Source of the DNA: Coniosporium tulheliwenetii
Taxonomy: Eukaryota; Ascomycota; Dothideomycetes
Direction of reading: 5' to 3'
Length of the DNA: 64,000 bases
Assembly (NCBI GenBank): GCA_030247845.1
Contig: JAPDRP010000030.1
Span: forward strand, 1-64,000
This document shows, one piece after another, positions 63,801-64,000 of the stretch (its first letter is position 1; each line of letters opens with the position of its first letter). The notes beneath the pieces are model-generated. The model worked only from the letters and a program-made list of their open reading frames with translations. It ran no database searches and was not told the DNA's origin. A program made the position numbers and the translations under genes.

Positions 63801-64000
63801 ATGGCTTACCGTAGGAATGGATCGGGGTATTACCCCAAACGTAATTCGAAGGGTTACCGCAAGGCTTCATCGTCGTCGACGTCGTATGGAAAGAAGCGTC
63901 GTGTTGGTAAGAAGTCGTCTGGCAAGACTAATAATCGAGCACTGCAGAAGATTGTGCGCGAGGAGACCATCAAAGCCTTGAGAGGTCCCGCTCAGCGAGT
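63801..64000 (+). CDS. unit 32: probable capsid protein, third copy, cut by window edge
   Basis: The first 66 codons, identical to unit 15, covering the basic arm. The array therefore continues beyond the window. Confidence 0.75.
   Translation, partial: MAYRRNGSGYYPKRNSKGYRKASSSSTSYGKKRRVGKKSSGKTNNRALQKIVREETIKALRGPAQR

Larger units (their letters stand above)
18793..64000 (+). mobile_element. endogenous array of 32 ssDNA-virus-like monomers (24 kinds)
   Basis: Head-to-tail monomers share an origin hairpin and have the same internal plan and orientation. Repeat kinds: 3=21, 4=24, 6=12, 14=31, 15=23=32, 17=22=28. The repeated copies encode identical proteins. All complete units are 1428-1489 bases except unit 26 (1026). 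The left end lies inside a host gene; the right end is beyond the window. Rep with nuclease and helicase motifs identifies a CRESS-type replicon. Equal unit size points to packaging. An alternative is a non-viral Rep-driven replicon family, but the capsid-like protein and strict size uniformity argue for a virus. Confidence 0.85.

Noticed and set aside
18793..64000. Array of Helitrons or rDNA-like host tandem genes
   Set aside because: Rep has SF3 helicase and YxxK with one tyrosine, unlike the large RepHel of Helitrons. The units differ in genes, and no terminal TC/CTRR ends are present.
18793..64000. Bacterial plasmid or phage contamination
   Set aside because: Spliceosomal introns, fungal F-box proteins, TATA boxes and absence of ribosome-binding sites all point to a eukaryotic nucleus, and the left end lies in a fungal gene.

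Overview
The window is DNA of a filamentous ascomycete. Genes carry short introns of 49-70 bases with GTRAGT-type donors and CTAAC/CTGAT branch sites. There is a GAF-histidine kinase-receiver gene, a Baeyer-Villiger monooxygenase with five introns, a Jen1-type transporter, a fungal rhodopsin-domain protein, and Fot1/pogo, hAT and Tc1-type transposon wrecks. No closer identification is possible from sequence alone.

Positions 1-18792 are host chromosome: transporter 5' end (minus), decayed sugar transporter (about 1250-1640, minus), hybrid histidine kinase (3054-6068), pogo-type remnant (6786-8489), hAT remnant (8480-10382, minus), a zinc-finger/recombinase-like gene with one internal stop (10396-13059, minus), an intact monooxygenase (14193-16177, minus), and a rhodopsin-domain gene (from 18504) cut in its second exon at 18792.

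Positions 18793-64000 are one head-to-tail array of 32 monomers, all on the plus strand. Thirty-one end inside the window and the last is cut by its edge. Thirty are 1.43-1.49 kb, and unit 26 is shortened to 1.03 kb. Every monomer begins and ends inside the same hairpin (11-bp stem GTCAACTGATC, 13-nt loop TTACTATGATTCC), which I read as a rolling-circle origin. By content there are 24 different monomers; six of them occur two or three times. One encodes a full Rep (HUH nuclease plus SF3 helicase) and one a basic protein that looks like a capsid protein. Others encode a helicase-less Rep, at least four Rep-derived proteins that have lost the catalytic histidines, a four-member CxxC family, a two-member nuclear-signal family, two F-box proteins, a three-finger C2H2 protein and several orphans. 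One monomer has no gene but has Pol III-like elements. The simplest reading is an endogenous copy of a multipartite ssDNA (CRESS) virus with at least 24 genome components of equal length, far beyond the component numbers known for nanoviruses (6-8) or tripartite gemytripviruses.

Each unit has the same plan: nick site; degenerate iteron-like repeats (core CCGNAGTGNAACGNAGGAA); paired GCTGCCAT / ATGGCAGC boxes; a TATA region (TACTTAATGG in most, TATATAG for Rep, capsid and unit 25); a leader; one gene, often with one intron; a covarying double hairpin just after the gene; a second covarying multi-stem stretch; and the left half of the next origin. The shared parts would serve common replication, expression and packaging by one Rep and one capsid.

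Unit boundaries (predicted nick to nick): 1 18793-20238; 2 20239-21698; 3 21699-23147; 4 23148-24605; 5 24606-26047; 6 26048-27481; 7 27482-28951; 8 28952-30379; 9 30380-31832; 10 31833-33298; 11 33299-34759; 12 (=6) 34760-36193; 13 36194-37647; 14 37648-39135; 15 39136-40620; 16 40621-42057; 17 42058-43522; 18 43523-44981; 19 44982-46434; 20 46435-47881; 21 (=3) 47882-49329; 22 (=17) 49330-50796; 23 (=15) 50797-52281; 24 (=4) 52282-53739; 25 53740-55183; 26 55184-56209; 27 56210-57677; 28 (=17) 57678-59138; 29 59139-60615; 30 60616-62104; 31 (=14) 62105-63592; 32 (=15) 63593-64000, cut.
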